A DNA stretch of 64,000 nucleotides from positions 248,001 through 312,000 of the forward strand of contig NZ_CP014692.1 of the NCBI RefSeq assembly GCF_002005445.1. The letters are read 5' to 3'. Of this stretch, positions 1 through 8,600 are shown in pieces. The notes below the pieces were generated by a model, which saw only the letters and a list, made by a program, of their open reading frames with translations, was not told where the DNA came from and did not search any database. The first letter of the stretch is position 1. Each line of letters begins with the position of its first letter. A program made the position numbers and the translations under genes. The DNA comes from Acetobacter aceti. GTDB lineage: Bacteria; Pseudomonadota; Alphaproteobacteria; Acetobacterales; Acetobacteraceae.

Positions 1-201
1 GCGTGCTCTGATAGAACGAAACAAGAATGCGCTGAGGAGCTTTTTCGTTTAATATCCCCCTATCTCGACAGAACATCGCATACCCCCTCGTGAACGAGGG
101 CAAACTTCCTCCCCAAGACAGCCCCAATCACCCCGCTCCTCGGCAAGGTGGTTCGACAAGACGACCGATGACCGGCCGTCATGGCTTGAGGAGTACGTGC
201 G

Positions 202-540
202 GTGCACGACATACAGACGTCTGACCCTCTGGGGCCCTTCATCACCCGGCTTGAGGCCGCGCGGATTTATCTGCGCTGCCACGTTGCGACGGTCGACCGT
301 TACGTCGCCGAGGGGCTCCTCCCGAAGCACAAGTTTGGCCGGAAGACGCTTTTCCTTCTGACGGACGTCCTCAAACTGGTGATCCGGGCGGATGTCCCTG
401 ATACGGGCTCAGGCGGACCTTCCGGTTCAACGCGTCGTGGCCGCGCCTGTTCCCGGCCGCTTCCAGTGGCCCTGGAGACACTCATTTTCTATGTGATCGC
501 TGTGGTCTTGCTGATACGATTTATCATGCTCCATCATTGA
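202..540 (+). CDS. Excisionase-like HTH protein with hydrophobic tail
   Basis: A 112-aa protein starting at GTG. Residues about 16-60 (TRLEAARIYLRCHVATVDRY onward) resemble the winged helix-turn-helix of excisionase/MerR-like DNA-binding proteins, with the usual order of EAA, TVDRY, EG.LP and a Gly-Arg pair before the last strand. The last 25 residues are strongly hydrophobic (LETLIFYVIAVVLLI), which is odd for an excisionase and suggests membrane attachment or a fused tail. It faces a minus-strand gene and an integrase that abuts a tRNA, so a role in control or excision of the element is an inference from position. No strong ribosome binding site is visible. Confidence 0.5.
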   Translation: MHDIQTSDPLGPFITRLEAARIYLRCHVATVDRYVAEGLLPKHKFGRKTLFLLTDVLKLVIRADVPDTGSGGPSGSTRRGRACSRPLPVALETLIFYVIAVVLLIRFIMLHH

Positions 541-550
541 CCCGGAGCCG

Positions 551-579
551 ACGGGGGCGTGCCTGGTGCACGCCCCCGT
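551..579. terminator. Perfect 12-bp GC hairpin between convergent genes
   Basis: The arms ACGGGGGCGTGC (551-562) and GCACGCCCCCGT (568-579) pair perfectly around a 5-nt loop. The hairpin lies between the convergent HTH gene and the minus-strand gene at 603, so it could end transcription from both sides. There is only a short T run after it. Confidence 0.55.
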
Positions 580-602
580 TCGCCTTCACTGAAGTCAGGC
601 GC

Positions 603-998
603 TCACAAGGCTTGAGCTCTGGCAAAAGCCTGGCCCAGACGCATCGTCAGCACGACAGGATCGCACACCTCATCGATATGCAGGACTTCGACCGGAGCCG
701 TCCCAATATAGCGAAGCAGGCGTTCTTCGATAGCGTTGCGCAGCGCTTCGGCGTCTTCCGAGATCGAGCGCCCGTCACGGGTGACGGTGCCGACCACTTC
801 AATATAGAGCGTGGGCTTCCCGGCGACTACCTGGAACGGGCTGCGGCGTATGATACGAGCCGTGCGAAACAGATGTCCGCGCGCGTCCTGTCCAATATCG
901 ATCTTGAGGTCCAGATCACGGCGGATGGTGCGACATGGCTGGATCGGGGGCTCGTGTCGCGAGGCAGGTCGAATATAGTCGATGCCGGGTTCGGTCAT
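603..998 (-). CDS. Hypothetical protein in the integrated element
   Basis: A 131-aa reading frame starting at ATG 998 (protein MTEPGIDYIRP...). The same frame stays open upstream to 1130, overlapping the 3' end of the integrase fragment. I recognise no domain. The C-terminal half is mixed alpha/beta in character (IEERLLRYIGTAPVEVLHID). It may be a genuine cargo gene or a frame exposed when the integrase was truncated. Codon use does not settle the question by eye. Confidence 0.35.
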   Translation of the reverse strand: MTEPGIDYIRPASRHEPPIQPCRTIRRDLDLKIDIGQDARGHLFRTARIIRRSPFQVVAGKPTLYIEVVGTVTRDGRSISEDAEALRNAIEERLLRYIGTAPVEVLHIDEVCDPVVLTMRLGQAFARAQAL

Positions 999-1081
999 AA
1001 GGTGACCAAGGCTCAGAAACAGCGTCAGGACGTGCTGGTCGAGCGTGGTGACGCATGGCGCGGCAGGGAGGGGCGCGTCCG

Positions 1082-1603
1082 CTACCCCAGCCGCCCGGAG
1101 GCGGGATTCTGTGTCAGCGGAACATCCCATTCGCTTATGGCGTACTGCAGGATCGATGCCAGCAGATTAAGGCGCTTGACGACCGTCGCCGGAGCGAATG
1201 TCGCGCTCTGCCGGTCGCGGAACGCACGAACGGCGGGGATCGCGAGCTTTGAGAGTTTCAGCCCGGCAATCGCATCATTGAGCAGGGCGGGAATGTGCCC
1301 CTTCCGGTCGCGCTCGCGCGTCGCCATGCGCTCGTCGCGATAGCGCCCGATCAGGGTTTGGAGCACAATGCCGTCAAGGGCGCGGTCATCGACATTCCGG
1401 CCCTCGCGGACCCTGACGGAAGTTTCTTCGAGCCATGCCCGGGCCAGACGGGCGCTCTCGAATGTACGTGTGACGCGGTGGCCGTGGACGAGTTTGCGCG
1501 CCCGATACTGCTTAGGGCCACGATAAAGAACGCCCTGAGGCAACGGCTTCCCCGTTGCAGGGTCTTTGAGATTTTCTTCCGCTTTGAGCCCCGCCATATC
1601 CAC
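1082..1603 (-). pseudogene. Tyrosine integrase, N-terminal part only
   Basis: The 173-aa frame (GTG 1603; ATG 1597 also possible) reads like the N-terminal arm-binding and core-binding domains of a phage-type tyrosine recombinase: an early YRGPKQYRARKLVHG strand segment, a stretch like LARAWLEET, and a helical region ending ...LASILQYAISEWDVPLTQNP, typical of the core-binding domain just before the catalytic domain. It stops at 1082. The catalytic half (Arg...His-x-x-Arg...Tyr) is not present in any frame down to 540. It sits directly beside tRNA-Glu, the usual place for an integrase of a tRNA-integrated island. I infer a decayed, non-functional integrase. Confidence 0.6.
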
Positions 1604-1607
1604 CTTC

Positions 1608-1675
1608 TCCGCCTGAGGTGAGAAAGTGACTCCGCCTGAGGTGAGAAAGTGACTCCGCCTGAGGTGAGAAAGTGA
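1608..1675. repeat. Three tandem 23-bp direct repeats
   Basis: A 23-bp unit beginning TCCGCCTGAGGTG and ending AAAGTGAC occurs at 1608-1630, 1631-1653 and 1654-1675 (the last copy diverges at its final base). It lies just upstream of the integrase start, about 95 bp from the tRNA 3' end, and supplies the GGCGGAG sequence in front of the integrase. Shorter TTGGACC repeats follow at 1676-1694. The position and spacing resemble integrase arm-type sites. Confidence 0.8.
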
Positions 1676-1767
1676 TTGGACCGGAATTGGACCAAAAATG
1701 CGAGGTTTTTATCGCCTGCCGATCGCCATATCAAAGCTAAGTGCCTGATACTAGACAATTTAAAAAT

Positions 1768-1843
1768 TGGCGTCCCATAGGGGATTCGAACCCCTGTTGC
1801 CGCCGTGAGAGGGCGGTGTCCTAGGCCTCTAGACGAATGGGAC
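1768..1843 (-). tRNA. tRNA-Glu (anticodon CTC)
   Basis: The reverse complement folds as a standard tRNA-Glu: 5' GTCCCAT acceptor strand, D-arm TCTAGAGGCC, anticodon stem CCGCC/GGCGG with loop CTCTCAC giving anticodon CTC, T-arm AGGGGTTCGAATCCCCT, and an encoded CCA at 1768-1770. The integrase fragment lies just beyond its 3' end, so the tRNA 3' half is the likely attachment site. The matching second att copy would be outside the window. Confidence 0.96.
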
Positions 1844-1925
1844 GTTGGCCGTGGGCGGCTTCTTACGGCAAGAGGCGCGGCAATACAAGCATTCTGCTAA
1901 AAAATAATAAGCGTGCGGCAGTGTA

Positions 1926-2273
1926 TCACTGAGAAAGATCGAGTTCGCCCGCCGAATGTCCTGCCGCTGTATCCCAAAGGACGATCCGATCCGGACCACC
2001 GCCACTGAGGCGGACCGCCATTACTGTTCCGTTCGACCAGGCAATCTGTTCAATCCTGGAACCTGCTGGCTGATGAAGAAGGAATGTCTGAGGCGGTATA
2101 ACCGGCGTGCCAGCCGGCATGGAAACACTCACTGGTGCGGCAATGGGCAAGCGAGGGTGCGACATCCGGTGAATAATGATCGCCACCAGCGCGATCACTC
2201 CCAGGATAATCAGGATTCCCATGCCGATGACGGCCGCAAACAGCCCTCGCCGCGCGAAAGTGCTCTGCTCCAT
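1926..2273 (-). CDS. Small single-pass membrane protein
   Basis: A 115-aa protein with one clear membrane helix at about residues 9-33 (GLFAAVIGMGILIILGVIAL), followed by a Pro/Val-rich linker and a soluble domain with strand-like segments (NGTVMAVRLSGGGPDRIVLW). It is divergent from the pseudouridine synthase gene with a short gap. Small proteins of this shape are commonly found next to RluA-family genes in alphaproteobacteria (a DUF6476-like arrangement), but that family name is a guess from architecture and position. Function is unknown. Confidence 0.65.
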   Translation of the reverse strand: MEQSTFARRGLFAAVIGMGILIILGVIALVAIIIHRMSHPRLPIAAPVSVSMPAGTPVIPPQTFLLHQPAGSRIEQIAWSNGTVMAVRLSGGGPDRIVLWDTAAGHSAGELDLSQ

Positions 2274-2311
2274 GCCGTCATTCCTTCACAGTTGATGCCA
2301 TCGGCCTGTAA

Positions 2312-3298
2312 ATGACACTCATGACGGATTCAACCCACGGGCCACGCACCCTGATCATCACCGAGGAATTTGCCGGTCAACGCACGGATCGTGTGCTGAC
2401 GGCCTGCTTCCCGGACCTGTCCCGCTCCCGCATCAGAAATTTGATTGACGAGGGGCGTTTGACCCGTAACGGGCTCTGCCTGCGTGAGCCCGCCGATCCC
2501 GCTCGTCCCGGTGTTGAGCTTGTTCTGGATATTCCTGTGCCGACATCCGCCGCACCAGAGGGCGAGGCCATCAGCTTTCCTATCCTTTACGAGGATGATG
2601 ACCTGATCGTTCTCGATAAACCTGCCGGTCTCGTGGTTCATCCTGCGCCCGGTAATGAAACCGGTACCCTTGTGAACGCTCTTGTCGCGCATTGCGGAGA
2701 AAGCCTCGTCGGGATTGGAGGAGAGCGGCGCCCGGGAATCGTGCACAGGCTGGACAAGGATACGTCCGGCCTGATGGTCGCGGCCAAGACCGAACGGGCG
2801 CATCGTGCCCTGTCAGAGGATTTTGCCGCCAGACGGATCGATCGCTCCTACCTCGCCTTGTGCTGGGGTGTGCCCTCTCCAGCCAGGGGAGAGTATGAGG
2901 GCAATATCGGCCGCGACAAACGGGACCGTAAACGCATGGCAATCGTGGGAAGTGGTGGCAAGGAAGCACTGACCCGCTACACGCTCCTGCGGGCATTCGG
3001 CACCTATGCCGCACTGGTGGAATGCCGTCTCGCCACCGGGCGTACGCACCAGATCAGGGTCCATTTTTCAGCCAATGGTCATCCGCTGATGGGTGATCCG
3101 CTTTATCTGCGCCGGATTCCTGCGATCGCGAAAACATGCCCGATGGACGCACGTGATGCCGCGCTGGATTTCCCCCGACAGGCGCTCCACGCAGCCCGGC
3201 TGGGATTCACGCATCCGGCAACGGGAGAGAAGCTGCTGTTCGAAACGACGCCGCCCGAGGATTTTACGACTCTTGAAAGAATACTTATGAGTGATTAA
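2312..3298 (+). CDS. rluD: RluA-family 23S rRNA pseudouridine synthase (RluD-like)
   Basis: This enzyme isomerises specific uridines in large-subunit rRNA to pseudouridine in the cytoplasm. The 328-aa protein has an N-terminal S4 RNA-binding domain (about residues 17-75) and the RluA catalytic domain with GIVHRLDKDTSG, where Asp148 is the expected catalytic nucleophile; RTHQIRVH follows near residue 245. Its length fits RluD/RluC-type enzymes. The start at ATG 2312 precedes the S4 domain; a second ATG four codons later is possible. It lies upstream of rpoH, the gene pair seen in many alphaproteobacteria. RluD versus RluC specificity is an inference. Confidence 0.88.
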   Translation: MTLMTDSTHGPRTLIITEEFAGQRTDRVLTACFPDLSRSRIRNLIDEGRLTRNGLCLREPADPARPGVELVLDIPVPTSAAPEGEAISFPILYEDDDLIVLDKPAGLVVHPAPGNETGTLVNALVAHCGESLVGIGGERRPGIVHRLDKDTSGLMVAAKTERAHRALSEDFAARRIDRSYLALCWGVPSPARGEYEGNIGRDKRDRKRMAIVGSGGKEALTRYTLLRAFGTYAALVECRLATGRTHQIRVHFSANGHPLMGDPLYLRRIPAIAKTCPMDARDAALDFPRQALHAARLGFTHPATGEKLLFETTPPEDFTTLERILMSD

Positions 3299-3320
3299 CT
3301 AACATAATTTTTTGTTAATC

Positions 3321-3349
3321 TTGACTTTTTCGGGGATTTACTTTAGACA
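3321..3349 (+). promoter_or_regulatory. Candidate rpoH promoter
   Basis: TTGACT at 3321-3326 is followed after 17 bp by TAGACA at 3344-3349, a fair -35 but a weak -10 match to a vegetative sigma-70 promoter. This leaves a leader of roughly 200 nt before rpoH, long enough to hold translational control. Read by eye only. Confidence 0.35.
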
Positions 3350-3549
3350 GAGCCTATCTTTTCGACGTGCCAATTAAAGGCCGCCGGAATGGATGTCCCG
3401 GCTTCTTCTGCCTGAGTGGGGGAGTGTGCCGGGGACACATCAAATCCACTCCCTGCGTCGCCCGATATCACAGGCCGATCACGCCGACGTTCAAAGTTTA
3501 CGGAAGTCGGATAAAACAGACCAGTGACCGGGATGAAGGAGATTTCTCC

Positions 3550-4440
3550 ATGGCATCACCCTCCCTAACTCTTGGACCTGACACCAGCCTTTCCCGCTAT
3601 CTTCAGGAAATCCGCAAATACCCTCTTCTGTCACCGGAAGAAGAATCCTCTCTTTCCCGCCGCTGGCGCGATAAGGGCGATGTAAAGGCTGCCCACAAGC
3701 TGGTCACATCCCACCTCCGTCTCGTCGCCAAGATCGCTTTTGGCTACCGTGGCTATGGGCTGCCGCTGAACGAACTGATCAGCGAAGGCAATGTTGGCAT
3801 GATGCAGGCCGTCCGCCGGTTTGATCCGGAGCGCGGCTTTCGTCTGGCCACCTACGCCATGTGGTGGATCCGTGCGGCGATTCAGGAGTATATCCTGCAC
3901 AGCTGGTCGCTGGTGAAGATGGGAACCACCTCTGCCCAGAAGAAGCTGTTCTTCAATCTGCGTCGTCTCAAGGGTGAGATGAAAGCGATTGATGACGGTG
4001 ATCTGGCGCCGGAACAGGTCGATCACATCGCCAGGACGCTCGGTGTGCCTGAGCAGGACGTCGTGGCGATGAACCGCCGTCTGGCGGCCGGCGATCATAG
4101 CTTGAATGCGCCTCTCCGCAGCGATGGGGACGGCGAGTGGCAGGACTGGCTTGTCGATGATGGCGACAATCAGGAAGACATGCTCGGCGAGCATGAGGAA
4201 CTGTCAGACCGTCAGGCTTTGCTCTCGAGAGCAATGGCGTCGCTTAACGAACGTGAGCGTCACATTTTCGAGGAGCGTCGCCTGAAAGACGAACCTGTGA
4301 CGCTTGAGGAACTGGCTCAGCATTACGGTATTTCACGCGAACGCGTGCGTCAGATCGAAGTGCGGGCTTTCGAGAAGGTGCAGGCTCACATGAAAGAAGA
4401 CATTGAAGCGCGTCGTCAGAAAGAAGCTGTGACGCAGTAG
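3550..4440 (+). CDS. rpoH: RNA polymerase sigma-32 factor RpoH
   Basis: The heat-shock sigma factor directs RNA polymerase to chaperone and protease promoters. The protein starting at ATG 3550 is 296 aa. It contains region 2 (ELISEGNVGMMQAVRRFDPE, then RLATYAMWWIRAAIQEYIL), the RpoH-box-like sequence QKKLFFNLRR that separates sigma-32 from sigma-70, and a region 4 helix-turn-helix (YGISRERVRQIEVRAFEKV). AAGGAG at 3536-3541 is well placed for this ATG. The frame is open upstream to 3367, but that stretch does not look like sigma factor. It is probably transcribed alone from its own promoter. Confidence 0.95.
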   Translation: MASPSLTLGPDTSLSRYLQEIRKYPLLSPEEESSLSRRWRDKGDVKAAHKLVTSHLRLVAKIAFGYRGYGLPLNELISEGNVGMMQAVRRFDPERGFRLATYAMWWIRAAIQEYILHSWSLVKMGTTSAQKKLFFNLRRLKGEMKAIDDGDLAPEQVDHIARTLGVPEQDVVAMNRRLAAGDHSLNAPLRSDGDGEWQDWLVDDGDNQEDMLGEHEELSDRQALLSRAMASLNERERHIFEERRLKDEPVTLEELAQHYGISRERVRQIEVRAFEKVQAHMKEDIEARRQKEAVTQ

Positions 4441-4448
4441 GTTTCAGG

Positions 4449-4480
4449 GCATCGCCTTTTTTTGAATGAGGCGGTGCTTT
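4449..4480 (+). terminator. Terminator-like hairpin after rpoH
   Basis: GCATCGCC (4449-4456) pairs with GGCGGTGC (4470-4477), allowing G-T pairs, followed by TTT. A second AT-rich inverted repeat (AAGCTTTTTT/GAAAAAGCTC) follows at about 4483-4502. Confidence 0.45.
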
Positions 4481-4605
4481 CTGAAGCTTTTTTGAAAAAG
4501 CTCACCCAAACTTCCTTATGGGTTAGGCCGGTTTTGTGGGTGGTTCGTGCTCGGAGGCGCTAACGACCCCTTTTTATTTTGGCGTTTATAGCCGCAGTCG
4601 CTTTT

Positions 4606-4718
4606 CAGGGCTTTGCCCCGAACCCCACAAAGGGACATGGTCCCTTTGATCCCACCCTGTTAAAAATAAATGGGTGAAGGGATCTGTGATCCCTTCCGGG
4701 TGCAGGGCAGAGCCCTGC
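4606..4718. repeat. Double-hairpin interspersed repeat, inverted pair
   Basis: The forward half (4606-4657) contains two hairpins, GGGCTTTGCCCC and AAAGGGACATGGTCCCTTT, followed by GATCCCACCC. The second half (4672-4718) is a diverged reverse complement of the first: GGGTGAAGGGATC...GATCCCTTC, then GCAGGGCAGAGCCCTGC. The same layout recurs at 25603-25791 and 53401-53451. It is a REP/BIME-like element in the convergent rpoH/rdgB gap. Confidence 0.8.
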
Positions 4719-4737
4719 TGCAACCCCCATGTTTCCT

Positions 4738-5340
4738 TTATCCCAGACACTTTTTCCGGAACGCTTCAAAAGCACGAGCCCGATGACTGATAGCATTTTT
4801 CTCTGCGTCACTCATCTCGGCGAATGTCCGCGTTTCACTTTCAGGGACAAAAATCGGATCATAACCATGCCCTGCAGCGCCGCGCGGCGCGGGCGCAATG
4901 GTGCCGTCGATGCGTCCTTCAAAACATTCGGTCGTGCCGTCAGGGAAGGCGAGGCATAGAACGGAGATAAACCACGCCTCACGTTCATCGCCGTCGATGC
5001 CTTCCTCAATCCGCTGCATTGCACGAGCGAAATCCTTGTCCGGTCCGGCCCAGCGTGCGGAATAAATGCCCGGCGCACCACCCAGAGCGGAAACACAGAG
5101 ACCGGAATCGTCTGCAAGGGCAGGAAGACCTGTCGCCTTCGCTGCTGCCTCCGCCTTGATGCGGGCGTTGCCTTCAAATGACAGGGCGGTCTCGTCTGGC
5201 TCCGGCAGATTCATCTCGCCTGCAGACACGACTTCAACACCATAAGGCGCCAGAAGCGTTGCGAATTCGGCCAGTTTGCCCTTGTTATGGCTGGCAAGAA
5301 CCAGACGGCTACCCTGTTTCAGGGGAAAGTGTGCGCTCAT
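4738..5340 (-). CDS. rdgB: Non-canonical purine NTP pyrophosphatase (RdgB/HAM1)
   Basis: It hydrolyses ITP, dITP and XTP to the monophosphate, clearing deaminated purines from nucleotide pools. The 200-aa protein shows the family signatures in order: SHNKGK at residues 17-22, the ADDSGL metal/substrate loop, [21 protein letters not shown] and the C-terminal SHRARAF. Length is normal. The ATG at 5340 is overlapped by the stop codon of a 54-codon upstream frame (...GCATGAGC...), suggesting coupled translation. It converges on rpoH across a palindromic repeat. Confidence 0.95.
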   Translation of the reverse strand: MSAHFPLKQGSRLVLASHNKGKLAEFATLLAPYGVEVVSAGEMNLPEPDETALSFEGNARIKAEAAAKATGLPALADDSGLCVSALGGAPGIYSARWAGPDKDFARAMQRIEEGIDGDEREAWFISVLCLAFPDGTTECFEGRIDGTIAPAPRGAAGHGYDPIFVPESETRTFAEMSDAEKNAISHRARAFEAFRKKCLG

Positions 5341-5501
5341 GCGATCTCCACTATGTTGACGTCCACGTTCTGTGTGAGGAACCGACGCTGTATGATCTGT
5401 CTGTGGTCATGAATGAAAAGACCGACACTTGTATCGACTGTGCCGGCATGCCTTACGATGCCTTCGCATTCTACAGAAGTGGGCTGGTCAGGGAGCGCCA
5501 T
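5337..5501 (-). CDS. Possible 54-aa protein overlapping the rdgB start
   Basis: ATG 5501 opens a 54-aa frame ([20 protein letters not shown]... ending [10 protein letters not shown]) whose TGA overlaps the rdgB ATG. The overlap and the ordinary, non-repetitive composition argue for a real short gene or the tail of a decayed one. I recognise no family. The frame DNA just upstream (5503-5600) encodes another plausible peptide (SLWNDKPFFGAFRLYSS) in a different frame, so a degraded longer gene is an alternative. Confidence 0.3.
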   Translation of the reverse strand: MALPDQPTSVECEGIVRHAGTVDTSVGLFIHDHRQIIQRRFLTQNVDVNIVEIA

Positions 5502-5814
5502 TAAACAATCCCGCAGTCAAGCAATAATGGTTCAAAGCGTCCGGAATTTTGGCACGTGAGGCGCTGCTGTAGAGTCTGAACGCACCGAAGAAGGGCTTGT
5601 CATTCCACAGCGACAGCTCCCTGTAGCTGGGCGCTGTCCAGCTTGTCTGTCAGGATGATGCACACGACGTTCCATCGTCATCTCGATCGCTCGCCTTGTG
5701 CGCCCATTCAGACATCAGACAGTCACGCCCGATATTCTTTCTGAATGTTCCACCGGCAAGAGCTGGGACAGCAGGGCCGGATGCAACGACCGTGCTGACC
5801 CGAGGGAGGCCGAA
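5502..5814. other. Intergenic, possibly decayed coding DNA
   Basis: No intact gene is visible. On the minus strand, 5503-5600 keeps a protein-like frame for about 50 codons that is interrupted upstream by stops, which may be a gene remnant. No tRNA, clear terminator or repeat was found. Confidence 0.3.
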
Positions 5815-6813
5815 TCAGCGACCCGGCGGCGCCATGAATTCAGGGCCGACCGGATCCTTGATGCAGGTCGTGAGGATCGTATCGATCTCACGGAGATCGT
5901 CAGCGCTCAGATGCCAGCCCATTGCGTCGGCGACGGCTGTGATCTGGTCCGGGCGGCGTGCGCCCCACAGGGCAATCGTCGGTCCCTGATCGAGCACCCA
6001 GCGAATGGCCAGCGCCAGAAGCGACCTGTCATGTTTCTCGCGTGCGAAATCCTGCAACTGGCGCACCGCTTCCAGATATTGCGCATAGCGCGGAGACTGG
6101 AACTTGGGATCGGCGCTGCGCAGATCATCAGAACCAAATTTGGTTTGGGCCGTCATCTTGCCTGATAACAGACCGCGACAGAGCGGGCCGTAGGCAAGGA
6201 TCACCAGATCATGCTCGCGGGCATACGGCAGGATGTCATGTTCCATGTCGCGTTCAAACAGATTGTAAGGCGGCTGCACGGCCGCCAGCGGAGCGACCGA
6301 ACGGAAAGCCTCCATCTCGGCGATGGTGAAGTTGCTGACGCCAAGCGCCAGTACCTTGCCCTCCCTGACCAGATCCTCGAGCGTGCGGGCTGTCTCTTCC
6401 ATGGGATCGGCGGAATCAGGCCAGTGAACCTGATACAGGTCGATGTAATCGGTGCGCAGACGGCGCAGCGAGTCCTCGATTTCCTTGCGAATACGGGCCG
6501 GCGACGTATTGCGGAACGGCTTGTGATCCTCTTTCCAGTCCAGTCCGACCTTGGTTGCGATCGCCACCCTGTCACGTCGTCCGGCAAGGGCCTGCCCCAC
6601 AATTTCCTCCGAATGGCCAAAGCCATAGACAGGAGCCGTATCGATCAGAGTGATCCCCAGATCAACGGCTTCCTGAATGGTGGCAATGGCGTTCCTGTCA
6701 TCCGGACCACCCCACATCCAGCCACCAATGGCCCATGTGCCGAGCGCAACGCGCGAGACGGGATGTTCAAGCCCGCGGATGGTGGTTGTTTCCATAACAG
6801 ATGCCTGCGCCAT
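5815..6813 (-). CDS. Aldo/keto reductase
   Basis: An NAD(P)H-dependent oxidoreductase of carbonyl compounds, predicted cytoplasmic. Starting at ATG 6813 (GGAGAG just upstream) the protein is 332 aa. The AKR tetrad can be placed: Asp58, Tyr63 (DTAPVYGFGHSEE), Lys88 (ATKVGLDWK) and His130 (YQVHWPD). The C-terminal IRWVLDQGPTIALWGARRP segment is the usual cofactor-binding part. The beginning (VALGTWAIGGWMWGG) resembles the IolS/AKR11-12 type. It stands alone between gaps; the substrate cannot be inferred. The frame is open to 6879, but the added residues are not AKR-like. Confidence 0.88.
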   Translation of the reverse strand: MAQASVMETTTIRGLEHPVSRVALGTWAIGGWMWGGPDDRNAIATIQEAVDLGITLIDTAPVYGFGHSEEIVGQALAGRRDRVAIATKVGLDWKEDHKPFRNTSPARIRKEIEDSLRRLRTDYIDLYQVHWPDSADPMEETARTLEDLVREGKVLALGVSNFTIAEMEAFRSVAPLAAVQPPYNLFERDMEHDILPYAREHDLVILAYGPLCRGLLSGKMTAQTKFGSDDLRSADPKFQSPRYAQYLEAVRQLQDFAREKHDRSLLALAIRWVLDQGPTIALWGARRPDQITAVADAMGWHLSADDLREIDTILTTCIKDPVGPEFMAPPGR

Positions 6814-7213
6814 GAAGACTCTCCGTGTTCGTGAACCGGTGATGACGGTTGTAACCGCCTGCCAGCGCAAACGTACCACAGCGTCCCGGGATCTGTTACC
6901 CGCCCCAGAAGAGCGCAGCCATGCCCGCCCTCTTCACTCTTTCCTAAAGCAGGATTCCGGTGAAACGTATCACGGCTGTCTATCTCCAGATGCATGAGGC
7001 TCCAGACGCATGAGGCTTGCGTAATCAGGCTGCGTTTTTAAGGGCTTGGGCGGCTGTCACAGCGACACCCATTTATCCCGGCGGCAGGCGTTCAGGAGGC
7101 GCAGGAAGATCTTCAATATATGAAATTTTAAAAGCTGCTCTGGGGACGATAACATCGATAGGCAGGGGACGGATTATCCCTTGCATCCGTGGGCCGGCTC
7201 AAAAGGAAAGAGG
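6814..7213. other. Intergenic upstream of hrcA
   Basis: No gene supported. A short imperfect direct repeat (CCAGATGCATGAGGCT / CCAGACGCATGAGGCT) lies at about 6981-7016. No CIRCE-type inverted repeat (TTAGCACTC-N9-GAGTGCTAA) is visible here. Confidence 0.4.
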
Positions 7214-8433
7214 ATGAACCCTGCCGGTTCTGACGTTCTCCCTGTATTCCGGAGACGGGCTTACTGAAACCTCTTGCCTCACCCTTCGTCACGCAGCAGA
7301 GTCTTCTGACGACACTTCAGCAGAAAGGCGCATCTTCCATCTCTGGCTCCAATGAAAAATCCGGTCTGACTTTTAGTCGCTCCATTGAACTTCTTGGAGC
7401 TGCTTCCGGTCTGAATTCACGTTCCGCCACCATCCTGCGGGAACTGGTTGAGCATTATCTGGAGACGGGTGATCCGGTTGGCAGCCGCACGCTGTCACAC
7501 CGACTGCCGCTCGGGCTCTCTCCCGCCACGATCCGCAGTGTGATGGCTGATCTGACGGATGCTGGCCTGCTGTTTTCGCCGCATACTTCAGCCGGTCGTC
7601 TGCCAACCGAAAAAGGGCTTCGCCTGTTTGTCGACGGGCTGCTTCAGTTCGGCAATCTCAGCGAGGACGAGCGTAAGTCCATCTCCAGTACGCTGGAAAT
7701 GCGCGGACGTTCGCTGGAAGACACGCTGACGGAAGCGTCGTCGCTTCTGTCAGGACTGTCACAGGCCGCCAGCCTCATCATCGCGCCGAAAGGCGAGGGG
7801 GCGATCAAGCACATCGAATTCGTCGCTCTGGGTGGAAACCGGGCTCTCGTGGTGCTTGTCGGCGCAGATGGGCAGGTCGAGAACAGGGTGATCGACACAC
7901 CGGTGGGAATGCCGCCTTCCACCCTGACGGAGGCGGGCAACTACCTGAATGCTCGTCTGACCGGTCGCACGCTCGTGGAACTGCGGACGCGTGTGAATGA
8001 CGAGATGGAGGCGGACCAGACCCAGCTCGATCAGCTCGCCACGGAAGTTGTGGCCAGTGGTCTGGCGACATGGAGCAACGAGGGACGGGGAGGCACGCTG
8101 ATCATTCGTGGGCAGGGTAACCTGCTGACCGACATCACGGAGATCGAACGTCTTTCGAGCATCCAGCGTCTGTTTGAGCGGCTGGAAAAGCAGGACGCCA
8201 TGCTGCGTCTGCTGGAGCTGGCCGAAAATTCAGAGGGTGTCCGGATCTTTATCGGTGCGGAGAGCGGCCTGTTCGGGGCGTCAGGCATGTCGATGGTTGT
8301 CGCGCCGGCCCGCAATGAAGCCCGACGGATTGTGGGCGCCATCGGGGTCATCGGGCCGACACGCATCAATTACGGCAGGATCATTCCCGTCATCGATTAC
8401 ACGGCCAGTGTGATCGGACAGATGCTGGGATGA
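7214..8433 (+). CDS. hrcA: Heat-inducible repressor HrcA, apparent frameshift near the start
   Basis: HrcA represses groESL/dnaK-type operons by binding CIRCE. The main frame encodes the full winged-helix start (TILRELVEHYLETGDPVGSR, then LSPATIRSVMADLTDAGLL) and the C-terminal GAF-like domain ending RIIPVIDYTASVIGQMLG. That frame has no ATG, GTG or TTG between an in-frame TGA at 7231 and GTG 7540, which lies inside the DNA-binding domain. A good start exists in another frame: AAAGGAAAGAGG before ATG 7214, which runs 17 codons to TGA 7265. A single-base deletion between about 7234 and 7264 would join the two. Sequencing error, real mutation or a rare start codon are all possible. Confidence 0.8.
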
Positions 8434-8600
8434 TGGGAGTGAGGCCGCGTTACTGACTTTTTGCCTATGTGGAACTTGCCAGCGTGGAGCTTGCCGGTGT
8501 GGGGCGGTCAATGATGGTGTCACCCCACGACTTGCCCGTCTTCGGCTCGGCCTCCTGCCGGGCAGCCATTGTCATGGTCTGCCCATGAGTTCTGCACTCT

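Noticed and set aside
1608..1675. Possible CRISPR array
   Set aside because: The 23-bp repeats are directly adjacent with no spacers, number only three, and no cas genes are present.
6814..7213. CIRCE element before hrcA
   Set aside because: No TTAGCACTC-N9-GAGTGCTAA or close variant could be found in the upstream region.
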